Origin: Conchocele bisecta
Taxonomy: Eukaryota; Mollusca; Bivalvia; Lucinida; Thyasiridae
DNA: 64,000 bases
NCBI GenBank assembly: GCA_029237695.1
Contig: CM055265.1
Location: 39,921,840 to 39,985,839, forward strand
Reading direction: 5' to 3'
Shown here: positions 1 to 11,923 of the stretch, piece after piece
Layout of the letters: each line of letters opens with the position of its first letter
Position numbering within the stretch: the stretch's first letter is position 1
Notes under the pieces: generated by a model
Databases searched by the model: none
Told to the model about the DNA's origin: nothing
The model's input: the letters and a program-made list of their open reading frames with translations, nothing else
Position numbers and translations under genes: made by a program

Positions 1-412
1 CATTCCTATAATATACTATAATATACTATAACATATTGTATACCTGAGACATTATCTGAGACACAGTGCCTTTAAACCGTTAACGCAATGTACCGATACA
101 GACGCGCGTTTGTATCAGGCTGTTTTCATATGCAAATCAGGCAGGACATTATTTATGTCAATTATTTGCGTCACCTGAATAAATATTTGATCAACATATT
201 ATAAAGTATGATCATTGTACATAAAAGATGAAAGGATAACTAGTTGTTTCCGTTAACCTTTTTAAGTTAACACGGTTATCGGCTCTGATATCAATAGAGG
301 CAATTCACGTTTGATATAAAAAGTATAATAATGACAAATTAACATGTCCAGTAATTGTAATTAAATGGATGTATTTTGCCAGAAACCGACGAACAAAATG
401 TGTCTCACTATA
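1..412. other. AT-rich intergenic, nothing recognised
   Basis: I see no gene, RNA or clear repeat boundary here. It opens with a short run of direct repeats of the type TATAATATAC. The stretch ends where the TTAA-flanked repeat begins. Confidence 0.5.
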
Positions 413-921
413 TTAAAGGTACATTCCCACTCAGTAGGCACAAACTATTCTGTATATCAGAGACATCATCGGAGACATTTTCTGGCAATATGTACATTCA
501 TTCACCATTACCCCACGTATTGATTGGCATATGTATACATTTAATATCAGACGTAAATTTCCACAATTATATCTGGGGTGATAACCGGGTTTCCTTAAAA
601 TGTTAACGGACTTTACTATGTAGTCTCTGTATTTATTGTTTGATGTTCAATGAACATACTTAACATCTGTCGGAAATATTTGTTTTCAGGTGACACATTT
701 AATTAGTATAAATAATTAAAAAATATCATGCTTCATTTGCATATGAAAATAGCCTGATACCACTGCGAGTCACTATCAGTAAAATAAATATTACTAAATG
801 ATTATATCTGTATCGTGGGCACTCGTAATTTTTAGAACTGGTGGAATAGTGACAACATTATACACTTATTTAATTGCTATGAAGAACAGTTTGTGCCTAC
901 TGAGTGGGCATGTACATTTAA
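413..921. mobile_element. TTAA-flanked TIR element (non-autonomous)
   Basis: Both ends are TTAA followed by imperfect inverted termini: left reads AGGTACATTCCCACTCAGTA, and the right end is its near reverse complement, ending in ATGTACATTTAA. TTAA at both borders is typical of piggyBac- and Kolobok-type insertions, so the superfamily is inference. No transposase is encoded. The right half recurs alone at 41938-42026, which shows this is a dispersed family. Confidence 0.6.
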
Positions 922-1079
922 TTACAACGTGTTATGTGGGAATGCAGGTTCGATGATGATCATAATCGTCCTCCCCAGTGTCACATGACCACTGATGCTA
1001 CACTCCGCGCTTGAAGAATTACCTTTTGTGAACAGTGTGGACCCTGTTCAAATCAATTGCTGCCTGTCTGCCCAAATTG

Positions 1080-1215
1080 TACGGCCATATAAACAATGCA
1101 AAAAACAATATTGTTTTCGATAATATAAAATTTCATCAAAATTTAAGACTGAGCCTTCTTTTTATTTTGTGAAATTTGGTCCAATAATTGTTTTTGCATT
1201 GTTTATATGGCCGTA
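1080..1215. mobile_element. TIR hairpin MITE, TA-bordered
   Basis: About 33-bp inverted arms beginning ACGGCCATATAAACAATGCA at 1081 and mirrored at 1182-1214. TA occurs at each outer border, suggesting a Tc1/mariner-like MITE (inference). A one-sided relative lies at 8898-9015. Confidence 0.6.
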
Positions 1216-1365
1216 AAACTTCGGCAGCTTTCGTTTTTCATACTATAGTTATTAACTGTAAGGCTGGTTAGGATATAAACGTGTTGTCTCATTCTAGGGA
1301 ACGAAGCATCATAAGATTGGTCCGGCGAATCTACTGTGTGCACCCGCTACCCACCCAACGTATAT

Positions 1366-1422
1366 GTTGTTACCACTCAGTTGAACCGTCCCGCCGAGAC
1401 GGTTCAACTGAGTGGTAACAAC
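1366..1422. repeat. Perfect hairpin of GACGGTTCAA family
   Basis: Two 25-bp arms (1366-1390 and 1398-1422) are exact reverse complements around a 7-bp loop. The core is CCACTCAGTTGAACCGTC. Related hairpins are at 5000-5059 and 18492-18553, and the stem motif recurs at 62.0-62.3 kb. Part of the 3' flank (ACTTCT..GATGAGAAAT) is also shared between copies, so the hairpin sits inside a larger dispersed repeat. Confidence 0.65.
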
Positions 1423-1623
1423 GTACACTTCTGATGAGAAATGAAAAAAAATTGCAGAACAAATATTTACATTTCGTTTTTTATATATGTATGAATTCCA
1501 AAATTGTCAAAAATATTGATCGGGCAGTCGCCGGACCTGCCGCCCCTGGAATGTGATGAGTAATAATATGCATATACAAAGTATACACTAGTCAATTGTG
1601 AACAGTGTATACCGTGAGCTGAA

Positions 1624-1870
1624 CAGGGGCCCGTTTCACTAAACTTAGTAAGACTAAAATGTTCGTAAGTGCAAATGTATAATAGTCTGTAAATATCACA
1701 TTAACAATGTTTTCTTATAAACAATTATTGGATTGACATTTATTGAGCATAGGCTGCATATGCAGCCTATGCTCAACAAATGTAAATCCCTCAATTGAAA
1801 TGTACAGATGATCCTAAATTTGCACTTACGAACATTTTAGTCATACGAAGTTTAGTGAAACGGGCCCCTG
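1624..1870. mobile_element. Palindromic MITE with CAGGGGCCCGTTTCAC ends
   Basis: The left end CAGGGGCCCGTTTCACTAAA is mirrored at the right end (1851-1870), and the arms remain complementary far inward, including the words TGCACTTACGAACATTTTAG. A central perfect palindrome around GGCTGCATATGCAGCC lies at 1749-1770. No target duplication could be fixed. No coding capacity. Confidence 0.65.
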
Positions 1871-2620
1871 ATGCTTAAAGGGAAAGAATATATGTCAATA
1901 TATGTCCACATTTTAGTAGTTACAGAATCTCAGGGAAAAGTGAGAGAAGTGTTGATTTCCTCCCCAACCAAATTCTCCCAGTTATATTTAGTAAATTACT
2001 ATGGATTTGCCATTTACTAGGCGGCAATTTTGAGTTTTCTGACAATGGAGTATATTAACTGCAATATTATTCCAGTTGAAAGAATTAACCTTTGAATATA
2101 GGTGAAGGCGCTTAGCATTACACAAATATGTAGCAATTAAGTCAACCGAAATCTCATAAATACCCGGCGGGCATCTTGAAAATATGATAATAATATACTG
2201 AATATTAGTGTAGTTTGAGTAAATTCTTTAATATATCCATCTGAAATGTTTTTGAACAACTTACACCAATTTCCAAGTTAAGGACCATGACCTACCTATT
2301 GGCTCATATATTGGCAATTTTCGACTTCCGTCAAGCATAAAGTTCAATGACCTTGAAATGACCTTGAACTTGGTTTAAAAAAATGGCACCCGGAATTTTT
2401 GGAAACCTTATTCATTGAAGTTTATAAAAACACCAGGTGCAATAAATTAACACGAGGTGCCGGAATCTTATATATATACCTATTGCCCAGACTGTAGAAA
2501 CATGCCAGAATTTAAGAAAAACAAGCATGTAAAAAGGTGATTAATTTGGTGTGCAAGTACTGTATGTGAACTTCAATGTATATATTGCCAATGCAGATAT
2601 ACTGTCTGTATAATCGAGAC
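1871..2620. other. Intergenic, no gene
   Basis: No coding feature found. Around 2345-2375 are two close minus-strand words of the type TCAAGGTCA, the same motif that recurs in the satellites further right. Confidence 0.4.
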
Positions 2621-2829
2621 GCACCATGTGACTTTGTACCTACAAACAGGTGCGCAATTTCATAAATATGCTGGCAGTTGATGAAATTCTCAAAGCAAAT
2701 GCGGAATAGAAATCCGCATTTGCTCTGAAAATTTCGACAACCTTCGGTGTCATTCCGGGAAAATATCGTAATTTTTTTATTTTTTTTTATGAAATTACGC
2801 CCATTTTTGTAGGTACAAAACACATGGCA
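2621..2829. mobile_element. TIR MITE with internal small hairpin
   Basis: The left word CACCATGTGACTTTGTACCT is mirrored by the right word GTAGGTACAAAACACATGG (2799-2827). Inside, AGCAAATGCGGA (2694) pairs with TCCGCATTTGCT (2713). A weaker relative with CGCCATGTGATTTTGCATGT occurs at 5156-5365. Confidence 0.5.
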
Positions 2830-2849
2830 AATCTTAATTATCATTATTA

Positions 2850-3063
2850 CACTGGTGCTGCACTCCGCGCCGGTGAAAAATGTAAGATAATCCACTTGAA
2901 AAATAGAATATGCACCATTATAAAATGTTTCTAGATGAGTGAATAAAAATCAATAAAATTACTACTCGTCTTGAAACATTTTTTTACAATTAATGTCGCC
3001 TATTGTATCTTTCAAGTGGATTGTCTTGAAATATTTCCATCGGCACGGAGTGCAGCACCAGTG
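2850..3063. mobile_element. TIR MITE, ends CACTGGTGCTGCACTCCG
   Basis: The left end CACTGGTGCTGCACTCCGCG is mirrored by CGGCACGGAGTGCAGCACCA plus GTG at the right end. A second inverted word, ATCCACTTGAAA / TTTCAAGTGGAT, lies further in. A fragment of the same terminus is at 986-1012. No target duplication established. Confidence 0.6.
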
Positions 3064-3458
3064 AAGTAAGTGGACTGTTTCTCTAACGGTGCATCACAAA
3101 TATAGAAAAGTATATGTGAACGTGGCTTGAGAAAAATGCCTTTTGGGGTTTGATCAATCTGGATATTAATCTGCTAGCACACTCCTGTATGTGAATGTGC
3201 AGGCTGATCTGTGCCTACACTGGTCATATTACTATTGAAAGGAAGTAATGTCATGCTTACTATGAGTGTTTATACTTTATTATTACATGCTGTATGTGAT
3301 AATCATGATAATGGAATAAATGATAAAGTACATGTATACATGTTTAGCTTCTATTAAAAATGGTTTTGAATTGGGATATTTATATGATTTTAATTTCAAA
3401 AGGTGCCAGCAAATCTGATGAAGAAATTCCACACTCCTGGCCCAGGAATACCAATTCA
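3064..3458. other. Intergenic with partial dispersed repeat
   Basis: No gene recognised. The stretch 3145-3225 contains a degraded piece of the GATCAGACTG/ACTGGTC repeat family found intact at 30.97 and 62.5 kb. Confidence 0.4.
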
Positions 3459-3582
3459 GCGATTTCGGTCGGCTGCTGGCATGGTACAGATAAACAGGTC
3501 GGCTGTCGGTCGGTATAGTCGACTATACCGACCGACAGACAACCTGTTTATCGGTACCATGCTGGCAGCCGACCGAAATCGC
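3459..3582. repeat. Near-perfect 124-bp palindrome
   Basis: Arms of about 60 bp, each containing CGATTTCGGTCGGCTG and AAACAGGT words, meet at a central TATAGTCGACTATA around 3515-3528. Only a few mismatches separate the arms. Likely a hairpin MITE or the product of a fold-back event; no flanking duplication seen. Confidence 0.65.
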
Positions 3583-3713
3583 AGAATCCTATTTCCTTGC
3601 AAGCAATAGAAAAGTAAATGTTTGATGGCGAAATAAGTGAATCAGAAAAAGAAGATTTCAGTATTTACAAAAGGACACGAAGAAGTGCAAGGACCAGTGT
3701 AGATCAATTTGGT

Positions 3714-4980
3714 TCAGTTAACATCAACAATTGAGTTAGACAAATGTACTAGTCCACACGAAACGGTAACAATTTTGTCAGTGACCGTCTTACCAAACTT
3801 ATCCTTGTTCATGAGACAATTAATGGGAAGACAACCGTTCAATATAGTATATTGCTGTCGAACAGAACCAATAACCCGTTCCACATGTATTCTTGAGTGG
3901 GCAAGTTTACGCGTTGATTCCACGTCCAGAGGGGATAGCTGATCACGACCTTTCGTAAATGCTGGAATCTTCACTTCTGCAGCTACCGAGCCAACACTGT
4001 CCTTGACATCAACTCCTCTGTCCGCCAACACTAAATCCCCAGGTAATCACTTGGACAAGAAGTCACTGTTCTCTGTCACACACTTGTCACTCACACGACC
4101 ACCCCATGCTTTCGATATGAAGGACACACTGCCCTGAGGAGTAATTCTAATTAGAAATTTCACAATGTGGTGGTGATTGTATGAAGATCAGGTTTATGCT
4201 CTGGCTTTCAAACCACTTGGTTTCTCAATAAATACCTCAAAACAATCAATTATCACTGCACACCTGTGGCCGAAGTACTTCCTAAATTCCATTGGCATGG
4301 TTTTTCTCAATGTCTCGCGCTCTGACCATCTTATGAGTTTCTTTAGCCGCTTGTACATACAGTCAATTGTCCGTGTAAAAAAGTATAGATATTGTTGATT
4401 GAGTAGTGTCAAATTCATACGTAAGAAAGAGATTTGACAAATTTAGTCGCAATTTCACTAATGTCAATATCATTATCTTGAATTTGGGCATGACAAGACT
4501 GGATGGCAGGTGAGGTTCCAGAAAATTAAACAATATAGATAGAACTGTGAATGGTGGTAATCCTGTTAAATGTTTCACCTTCTCGTCACTACCCTTAAGA
4601 TAACTTGCAGTGAATTTAGTTTCCAAATGGGCCACTTTTTCCTTAAGTTCCCCATTCTCTGTACGCAGTTCCTGCAGCTCCAGCGACATAGCCTCCATGA
4701 GTGGACCATCAACATCAGTCTGTGACTGAACGCCGTCTTAATCAACGCTGTCACCCATATCCATACCCGTGTCAGTGTAATCAGGTCCAACAATAGTTGT
4801 GAATTCAGCTGGCTTCCTTCTCTTCGTTTCCTGCTGCCGATCATATCTTGATGTAGATGGTGCTCGCTTTTGTCCGCCCAGATTAACTGGTGGTGCCCAG
4901 TTTAGGTTAAGATGGTCATAGAACTCTGCTTTCTTTCTTGAAACATATACATGATATATATTAAAAACAAATAAATACAT
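3714..4980 (-). pseudogene. DDE_Tnp_4 (IS4/ISL2EU-Harbinger-like) transposase, degraded
   Basis: On the minus strand, fragments in several frames line up as one transposase. 4738-4980 gives an N-terminal part with a basic stretch (KRRKPAEF). 4363-4698 has a leucine-rich coiled coil (ELQELRTENGELKEKV) followed by the helical part before the catalytic core. 4194-4418 carries VIIDCFEVFIEKPSGLKARA, the first catalytic Asp region. 3714-4031 carries VLADRG (second Asp) and RIHVERVIGS (Glu). These three signatures are known for DDE_Tnp_4 transposases, which cut and paste DNA in the nucleus. Frameshifts and stops between fragments make it inactive. A true intron between the first two fragments cannot be excluded. 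No terminal repeats were tied to it. Confidence 0.75.
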
Positions 4981-4999
4981 GTGTACTCGGAATACATAT

Positions 5000-5059
5000 A
5001 TGTTGCATACACCATCTGAACCTTCTTGCGGAGACGGTTCAGATGAGTGGTCACAACAT
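5000..5059. repeat. Degraded hairpin of GACGGTTCAA family
   Basis: The arms TGTTGCATACACCATCTGAACC and GGTTCAGATGAGTGGTCACA are imperfect reverse complements. Same family as 1366-1422 and 18492-18553. Confidence 0.5.
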
Positions 5060-5473
5060 TTACATGCCCTTTTGAGGAGAAAAAAAAGTTGTACTATAAG
5101 TCATATGAAATATCACTGAAATATTGACAATTTATGACAAATTTTATACATATGACATGCGCCATGTGATTTTGCATGTACAAACATGTGCTCACTTTGA
5201 TGAAAAATATTTACAAAATTTACAATATCTTTCATAGATAACATTGAATGGTGACAACATGGTGATATTCTGCATTTGATCTGAAAATTTCATCAACGTT
5301 TGGCATGATTTACAGTAAATATCGCAAAATCTGTAAACATTTTTCATGAAATTCCACACAAACTGCAATTTTTTATTGTCTGAGGTCCATCAAAATACAC
5401 CATCTCGCACGTCTTAAGCATGTTAAGTACAGTGACAGCACGGTGTCAAACATTATAATTCAGTGGGTGGCCG

Positions 5474-7008
5474 CAGGGCTCCAGATAAGGAATTAGTAAT
5501 TGAGTATTGTTACTCCATCAGTTCTGAAGCAATAGGGTATTTCAAAATTTTAATTGGGTAAAATTAAATCACACTACTGTTTACACATCAACAGACAGCA
5601 ATTATTGAATAGTTTGTTTCGAAATGAAAACATATCTTGGCATTTCATTAGAATTGTCTCCTTGGATGTGTTTTCATGGAAAGATATGCTATATTGTGGT
5701 ATGTTTATTGTTTTCTGCAGCATGATAAAGGTACCACAATTGTGCTCATTGCTTTTTGATACTCACTACTTCTGATTTAAATTGGGTTTTTGGCAATTTT
5801 AATTGGGTATTTACGCAAATACGCAGCTTAAATACAAGTACGCAGCAAATACGTTCTGATTTTGCTATCCCCCCTCCCCCAATGCAGCAGGTTAAAATGG
5901 GATCGAACCCGTTTGGCCGGCCTTACATGACCTTAGCTGTTGATAGGCTGCAAATAAATAAACAAACAAACACTATGGTATTAAATGTGATAAATCGCGG
6001 GTTTCCAGAGACGAAACCGATGAAACAGGAAATGCTGCTCATTTGAACCATCACATTCAGACTGGCCAGGATTACTGTAATAACCCGAACTATTGGGACA
6101 ATAATAGGGGCTTCCCAACACAATGTGTATCCTAACAAGGCTCCAGATAAGGAATTAGTAATTGAGTATTGTCAGGGCTCGAGATAAGGAATTAGTAATT
6201 GAGTATTGTTACTCCATCAGTTCTGAAGCAATTGGGTATTTCAAAATTAATTTTAATTGGGTAAAATTAAATCACACTACTGTTTACACATCAACAGACA
6301 ACAATTATTGAATAGTTTGTTTCGAAATGAAAACATATCTTGGCATTTCATTAGAATTGTCTCCTTGGATGTGTTTTCATGGAAAAATAAGAAAAATATG
6401 CTATATTGTGGTCTGTATATTGTTTTCTGCAGCATGATAAAGGTACCACAATTGTTCTAATTGCTTTTTGATACTCACTACTTCTGATTTCAATTGGGTT
6501 TTTGGCAATTTTAATTGGGTATTTACGCAAATACGCAGCTTATCTGGAGCATGATTGTTACTCAATCATTTATAAAGCAATTGGGTATTTCAAAATGTTA
6601 ATGGGGTAAACTTAAATAACACTACTGTTTGCACATTAACAGACAGCAATTATTGAATAGTTTGCTTCGAAATGAAAACATATCTTAGCAATTCATTAGA
6701 ATTGTCTACTTGGAGACAATTCTAATGAAATACCAAGATGTGTTTTCATTGAAAAATAAGAAAAATATGCTATATTGATGGCCTGTTTATTGTTTTCTGA
6801 GACAATTCTAATGAAATACCAAGATGTGTTTTCATGGAAAAATAAGAAAAATATGCTACATTGATGGCCTGTTTATTGTTTTCTGCAGCATGATAAAGGT
6901 ACCACAAGTGTTCTCATTGCTTTTTTATACTCACTACTTCTGATTTCAATTGGGTTTTTGGCAATTTTAATTGGGTATTTACGCAAATACGCAGCTTATC
7001 TGGAGCTC
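5474..7008. repeat. Three copies of a ~400-bp TIR repeat
   Basis: Copies at about 5474-5835, 6175-6553 and 6554-7008 share a beginning (GCTCCAGATAAGGAATTAGT in the better copies) and an end (ACGCAGCTTATCTGGAGC). The two outer words are inverted, so each copy is a TIR element. Extra broken starts lie at 6139-6175. The third copy has an internal duplication of the block containing GACAATTCTAATGAAATACC (6714 and 6801). Positions 5836-6138 hold a different insert. ORFs here are translations of the repeat and not genes. Confidence 0.65.
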
Positions 7009-8897
7009 TGGGTGGGGTTCACACACAATATAATGATTACATCAGCTTAAATTGTCTCACCAGCTGACAAGTAGAACTATCGGATTATTTATAATATCAA
7101 GGACTTACCATTGACACCCGAACATTTTGGATATTCTTGTGCCCAAATTCTTGTCCAATAATTTCTAGTCACAAATTCACGTGTCCGATCCGAACTCAGT
7201 TTCTCGCATTCCACACCTTGAATTGTGATTACTGCATGCAATCTATACTATTCCAGTGTCCTTTCGCGATCATTACGATGTCTATATCCGTATATATAGA
7301 ACACTTCACAACCACTAACTAACTGAATTTAGGTCAAACTTCGACGTGTTTTGATTTGTGTATCGAGATGTTGGAACATGGAGGAGCTTCCGGTTTGTGA
7401 CGTCAAAACTTTATTCATAGCCAATTTGCAAACCGCCGAACTCTTGTTGTTATTTACGTAAATTTATTCCCAAATTGTGTTATTTCGCTTATTTACAGTT
7501 TTAAACAGAGATAATGGGCAAAAATGAAAAATTATCCGGTTGATGTAGTTTGGAAGTGATACAACAAATTTCGCGTTTGTAGATTACCGAATATAGGAGA
7601 AAAAGGTGGTTACGAACTTTTCACAAACCGATGGATAACCAACATATAGCCGATCTATAAATAGATCGGCTAATAATTACAGTGTCCTCAGCCACCGTTG
7701 ACAAAACTCAGCCTTGTCATCCACATAGTCATATCAGGATCATCACATTTTGTTATTTTGTCTGTTAAAATGAGGGAACATTGGTAGCTCAGTGCTTGGA
7801 GCATTTGACCCTGGACCGTCAATCTGGGAGCGAGCCTTGCTGTGACCACTGATAATTTTGGTGTGTCCTTGTGCAAGACACTTTCATTCAGGCCTAGTCC
7901 TGCTGGATGGGGACTGGACGTGGCGGTCCCGTGTGTCAGATTTATGGGAGAAGAGTACTATTCGATAATTAGCCCTTAGACCGCAACACACAATTGTCGT
8001 CTGCTGTTGCCTTATTTCTCAATAACAAACATGGTTTGACAGCTCTTCATAATCATTTCCATTCCAAAGTGCTGTCAAATCATGTTGTACGTTATTTCCA
8101 AACGCACCAAGTGCTGAAACTGCCCGATAGCATGTATACAAACTCAATGCTCTGTATAATATACACTAAGAAGAACAGGGTCAGATATAGCTACCATAAT
8201 TCGCCTCCAATATGTTATCTACGGCTACTGTTTGACCCATGCAAAAACTGAGCAACCGAATTACATATCCAAACCTGTTGCATGTACATGTATGTCAACA
8301 TTTAGTAAACTGTATATTGCATACCTTTAAACAAATAATCTTTGATGTAGAACTAGTAATTTGCCAAAAATAATAGAACAGGGAAATCATTTTCCCATGG
8401 AAGCCATCTTTTCTCTTGTTGTTTTTCAACATTCAACATAACCATGATAACGAAATGAAGCTTTCAAATTCATAATATTTGCATATAAATGTTCGATAAG
8501 CACCTTAACACGGTAAAATAACCAATTTCTGCATGTGTATGTTCTTTATCAATAATTTATTGATACAGCTTTGTCAGTTGTATATCGCTGCCACATCAAA
8601 CACGCCGGATAACCGATTGCAAAAATCACTCTTCCATGTGTTACATTAAAGAGATGTGGTTAAATTGCTACCCTCGTGAGAGCTATGGAGCGGGGTAGGA
8701 ATTTAGTTTCTAGGTCAGATATGCCTTACATAGATATTCAGTCACATGTATGATTCTACTACGAAACGTACATTTGAAACAGAAGGTCATATTCTATAAA
8801 GTCAGTCCATAACATGTGTTTTCACAGTGTATTATCACTGTGTCATACAATCGTAATTCACTATACCACGTTTCACGAAACCTGCACAAACAAATTT
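7009..8897. other. Intergenic, no supported gene
   Basis: Only short random ORFs with no domain signature. A small palindrome CGATCTATAAATAGATCG is at 7652-7669. No splice-bounded exon could be supported. Confidence 0.4.
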
Positions 8898-9015
8898 TAC
8901 GGCCATATAAACATTTCAAACACAATTTTGTTTTCGATAATATTAAATTAAAGGAAAATTTAAGAATGAGCATTCTTTTTATTTCGTGAAATTTGGTCCA
9001 ATATTGATTGTATTG
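8898..9015. repeat. One-sided copy of the ACGGCCATATAAAC MITE
   Basis: Begins ACGGCCATATAAACATTTCA and continues with the same internal words as 1080-1215 (TTTTGTTTTCGATAATAT, GTGAAATTTGGTCCAATA), but the right inverted arm is missing. Confidence 0.55.
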
Positions 9016-9110
9016 CGAAAAAACAATTTCCCCATTTTAAATCCCCATAGACATCTTCACATTCTTTAGAATTTCAGAAATATTGCACCGATTTTTGTCG
9101 CGCCCGCTTG

Positions 9111-9755
9111 CGGAAAGCGCGATATAGTCGGCACTTTGGCGTACGTACGTTTTTGGTTAAGTTTTCTGGTTAAAGTTTTTGGTTAAGTTCTTTGGTTAAA
9201 GTTTTTGGTTAAGTTTTTTGGTTAAGTTTTTTGGTTAAAGATTTTGGTTAAAGTTTGTCGTTATACTATATCTCTGCAACTGCTTTGCCCATTACCTTGA
9301 AACTTCACATGGGTGTTTATCATCATCTATATTTTCATTATACCCACCTCCCGTGCGGCCCCTGTGCCCAATGTCAAGGTCAAATTACTTTGAAGTTTTT
9401 GGTTAAGTTTTTTGGTTAAAGTTTTTGGTTAAGTTTTTTGGTTAAATTTTTTGGTTAAAGTTTTTCGTTATACTACATCTCTGCAACTGCTTTGCCCATT
9501 ACCTTGAAACTTCATATGGGTGTTTATCATCATCTATATTTTCATTCTTCCCCCCTTCCGTGCGGCCCCTGTGCCCAATGTCAAGGTCAAATTACTTTGA
9601 AGTTTTTGGTTCAGTTTTTTGGTTAAAATTTTTTTGTTAAGTTTTTTGGTTAAGTTTTTTGGTTAACATTTTTGGTTAAGTTTTTTGGTTAAGTTTTTTG
9701 GTTAAAGTTTTTCGTTATACCATATCTCTGCAACTGCTTTGCCCATTACCTTGAA
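9111..9755 (+). repeat. GGTTAAGTTTTT tandem array plus ~230-bp spacer units
   Basis: Short arrays of TTTTTGGTTAAG alternate with a longer conserved spacer that starts ATATCTCTGCAACTGCTTTG and ends CAAGGTCAAATTACTTTGAA. Two full super-units and a third partial one are present. The third spacer is cut off after CCATTACCTTGAA at 9755, exactly where the polymerase sequence of element 1 begins, so this is the left breakpoint of element 1. Confidence 0.75.
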
Positions 9756-11923
9756 CTGATAAAGATCCTGCAAAACTTATAGAAAAATTCGTAGAAGATT
9801 TGAAAGTCAGGGGAAAAGCTATAAGAGAAGAAGTATGGTTGAGATATGGGTTTAATACAGAACATTTACGTAAAAATCAAGTTACACAGATCGAACAGTG
9901 GATAGAGCAAGTACCGGTTACAGGTTTTAACATTAGTAAGTACGATATAAACTTAATAAAGAAATACCTAGTAGGCGAGCTGGCATCAACAACAAAGAAA
10001 GTAATGGTCGGAAAACGGGCAAACGCAACAATATTTCTATTTACTCCAGAGTTTAGATTTCTTGATGTAATACTTTACCTAGGACCGGGTGTAAGTTACG
10101 ATAGTTGGATAAAAGCCTACGACTGCAAAGGACATAAATCTTTCTTTCCTTACGAGTGGTTCGATTCTCCAGACAAACTGGATTACCCAGGACTGCCTGA
10201 TATAGAGAATTGGTATTCCAAACCATCTGGGAAAATGTTACTAGACGAAACAGAAATTAAGCAAATGTCGTAGAATTTTCGAAGAAGAGAATATGGAAAC
10301 CTTCAGAGATTGGTTGAAATATTATAACGATTTAGATGTAGCACCGTTCCTAGAAGTGGTGGAAAAAATGTGTGAATTTTATAAACACAGAGATGTGGAT
10401 ATTTTCAAAGATGCGGTAACACTACCTGGAGTAGCTATACAATATTTATTGAGAGGAACCATTAAAGAACAAAAATCTTCAAAGACGAGTATACCGGAGG
10501 ATGCTCTATATGCACAAAAAGAAGAAACATACGAAATGATGAAAGACGCTCTAGTTGGCGGTCCATCAATAGTATTTACACGATATGCAGAAGCCGGTGT
10601 TTCAAATATTAGAATGGGTTCCAAACCTTGCAAGGCTGTTTTGGGGTACGATGCAAACGCGTTATATTTATCTACGTTAAATAAAGATATGCCGTGTGGA
10701 AAAGAAAATATACATCATATAGATTCCCCACATAACCCTAGACTTATTAAAAAGCTTAGTAAAAGGATTTTATCCGGAGACTGGTTTGGGTTTGCGGAGA
10801 TGGATATAGAAGTTCCCCTCAATTTGGTGGATAAGTTTTCTGAAATGTGTGCACTTTTTATAAACAGAGAAGTAGATGTTGATAAGGTTCCAGAACACAT
10901 GATAAAATATTTGGAAGATACTGGCAGAACTAGAGGTAATGGAAGAAAATTGGTGGGATCTATCACCGCCACTAAAGTATTGCTGTACGCACCGTTATTG
11001 CAATGTTATTTAAAACACGGTCTAGAAATAACGGGAGTTCATCGTGTTATAGATTATATTAGTGGAAAACCATTTGAATGGTTCGCAAAAGAAGTTACAG
11101 CCGCAAGACGAACAGGCGATGTAGAACCAAATAAGAAACCAGTAGCGGATATAATGACATTATTAGGAAACTCGTGTTGTGGAAAAATGATAGAGGCAAC
11201 AGAGAGACATTTCAATACGACATATACACAAGACGAAACCTGTGTTGACAAAACATTAAGATCCGATTTTGATGATGAAGAGGTAGGAGATGCGTACGAA
11301 ATATCTTCCCGAAAACCCTGGTGCTCAGTAAAGAGACCACTTTATTGTGGAATCGTGGTTTATCAACTCGCTAAATTGAGAATGTTGGAATTTTACTACG
11401 AATTTCTAGACAAATACGTAAAAAGAGAAGACTTTGAATTAATACAGATGGACACGGATAGTATGTATATAGGGGTCAGTGGAAAAACGATAGAGGAAAT
11501 GATTAGACCTAACTTACTAGACGACTTTGAAAAAGAATAAAATAAATGGTTGGCTTGGAATAAGTGGAGTGAAAGAGAGCCCGGGCTTTTCAAACTTGAA
11601 TTTAGTGGAGATAGAGCGATAGCGTTATCTAGTAAGTGTTATTTTGTAGAAAAATTTAATTCTACTAATTTTGAAAAAAATAATAAAAACTCTGCGAAAG
11701 GAATGTCCAAGAGAACTAACAATTTAAATTGGGATAGGTATAAACGAGTACTAAGTGAAACTACAGAAGATGGAAAACACATTATAGCTGTAGCACAAAA
11801 TAGAGGATTTAAAATGAAAGACGGTTTTATGAAAACGTACTGTCAACAAAAATTAGGACTCTCGGCGTAATACGATAAAAGACGTGTGTTATCAGACGGA
11901 ATACATACAGAACCTCTCTACTG
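9756..11923 (+). pseudogene. polB: Family-B DNA polymerase (DNA_pol_B_2, protein-primed type), C-terminal two thirds
   Basis: This would copy the element's own DNA. The N-terminal domains and exonuclease motif I are missing because the gene starts abruptly at the array junction. Exo II appears as VTGFNISKYDINL in the first open stretch (9800-10273). In the 10293-11540 stretch, counting from its Met, Exo III is YNDLDVAPF (residues 11-19), polymerase motif A YDANALYLSTLNKDMPCG (119-136), motif B LLGNSCCGK (290-298) and motif C QMDTDSMY (385-392). There is one frameshift near 10258-10292 and in-frame TAA codons at 11538 and 11868; the matching frame stays open past each stop to a final stop at about 11921-11923. 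The product is closely similar to the element 3 polymerase on the other strand. The gene is dead as read, unless single-base assembly errors account for it. Confidence 0.85.

Noticed and set aside
11538..11870. TAA reassignment to a sense codon in PolB
   Set aside because: Only two in-frame TAA are involved, the neighbouring frame also carries a frameshift, and other genes here use TAA as a normal stop; ordinary decay is simpler.
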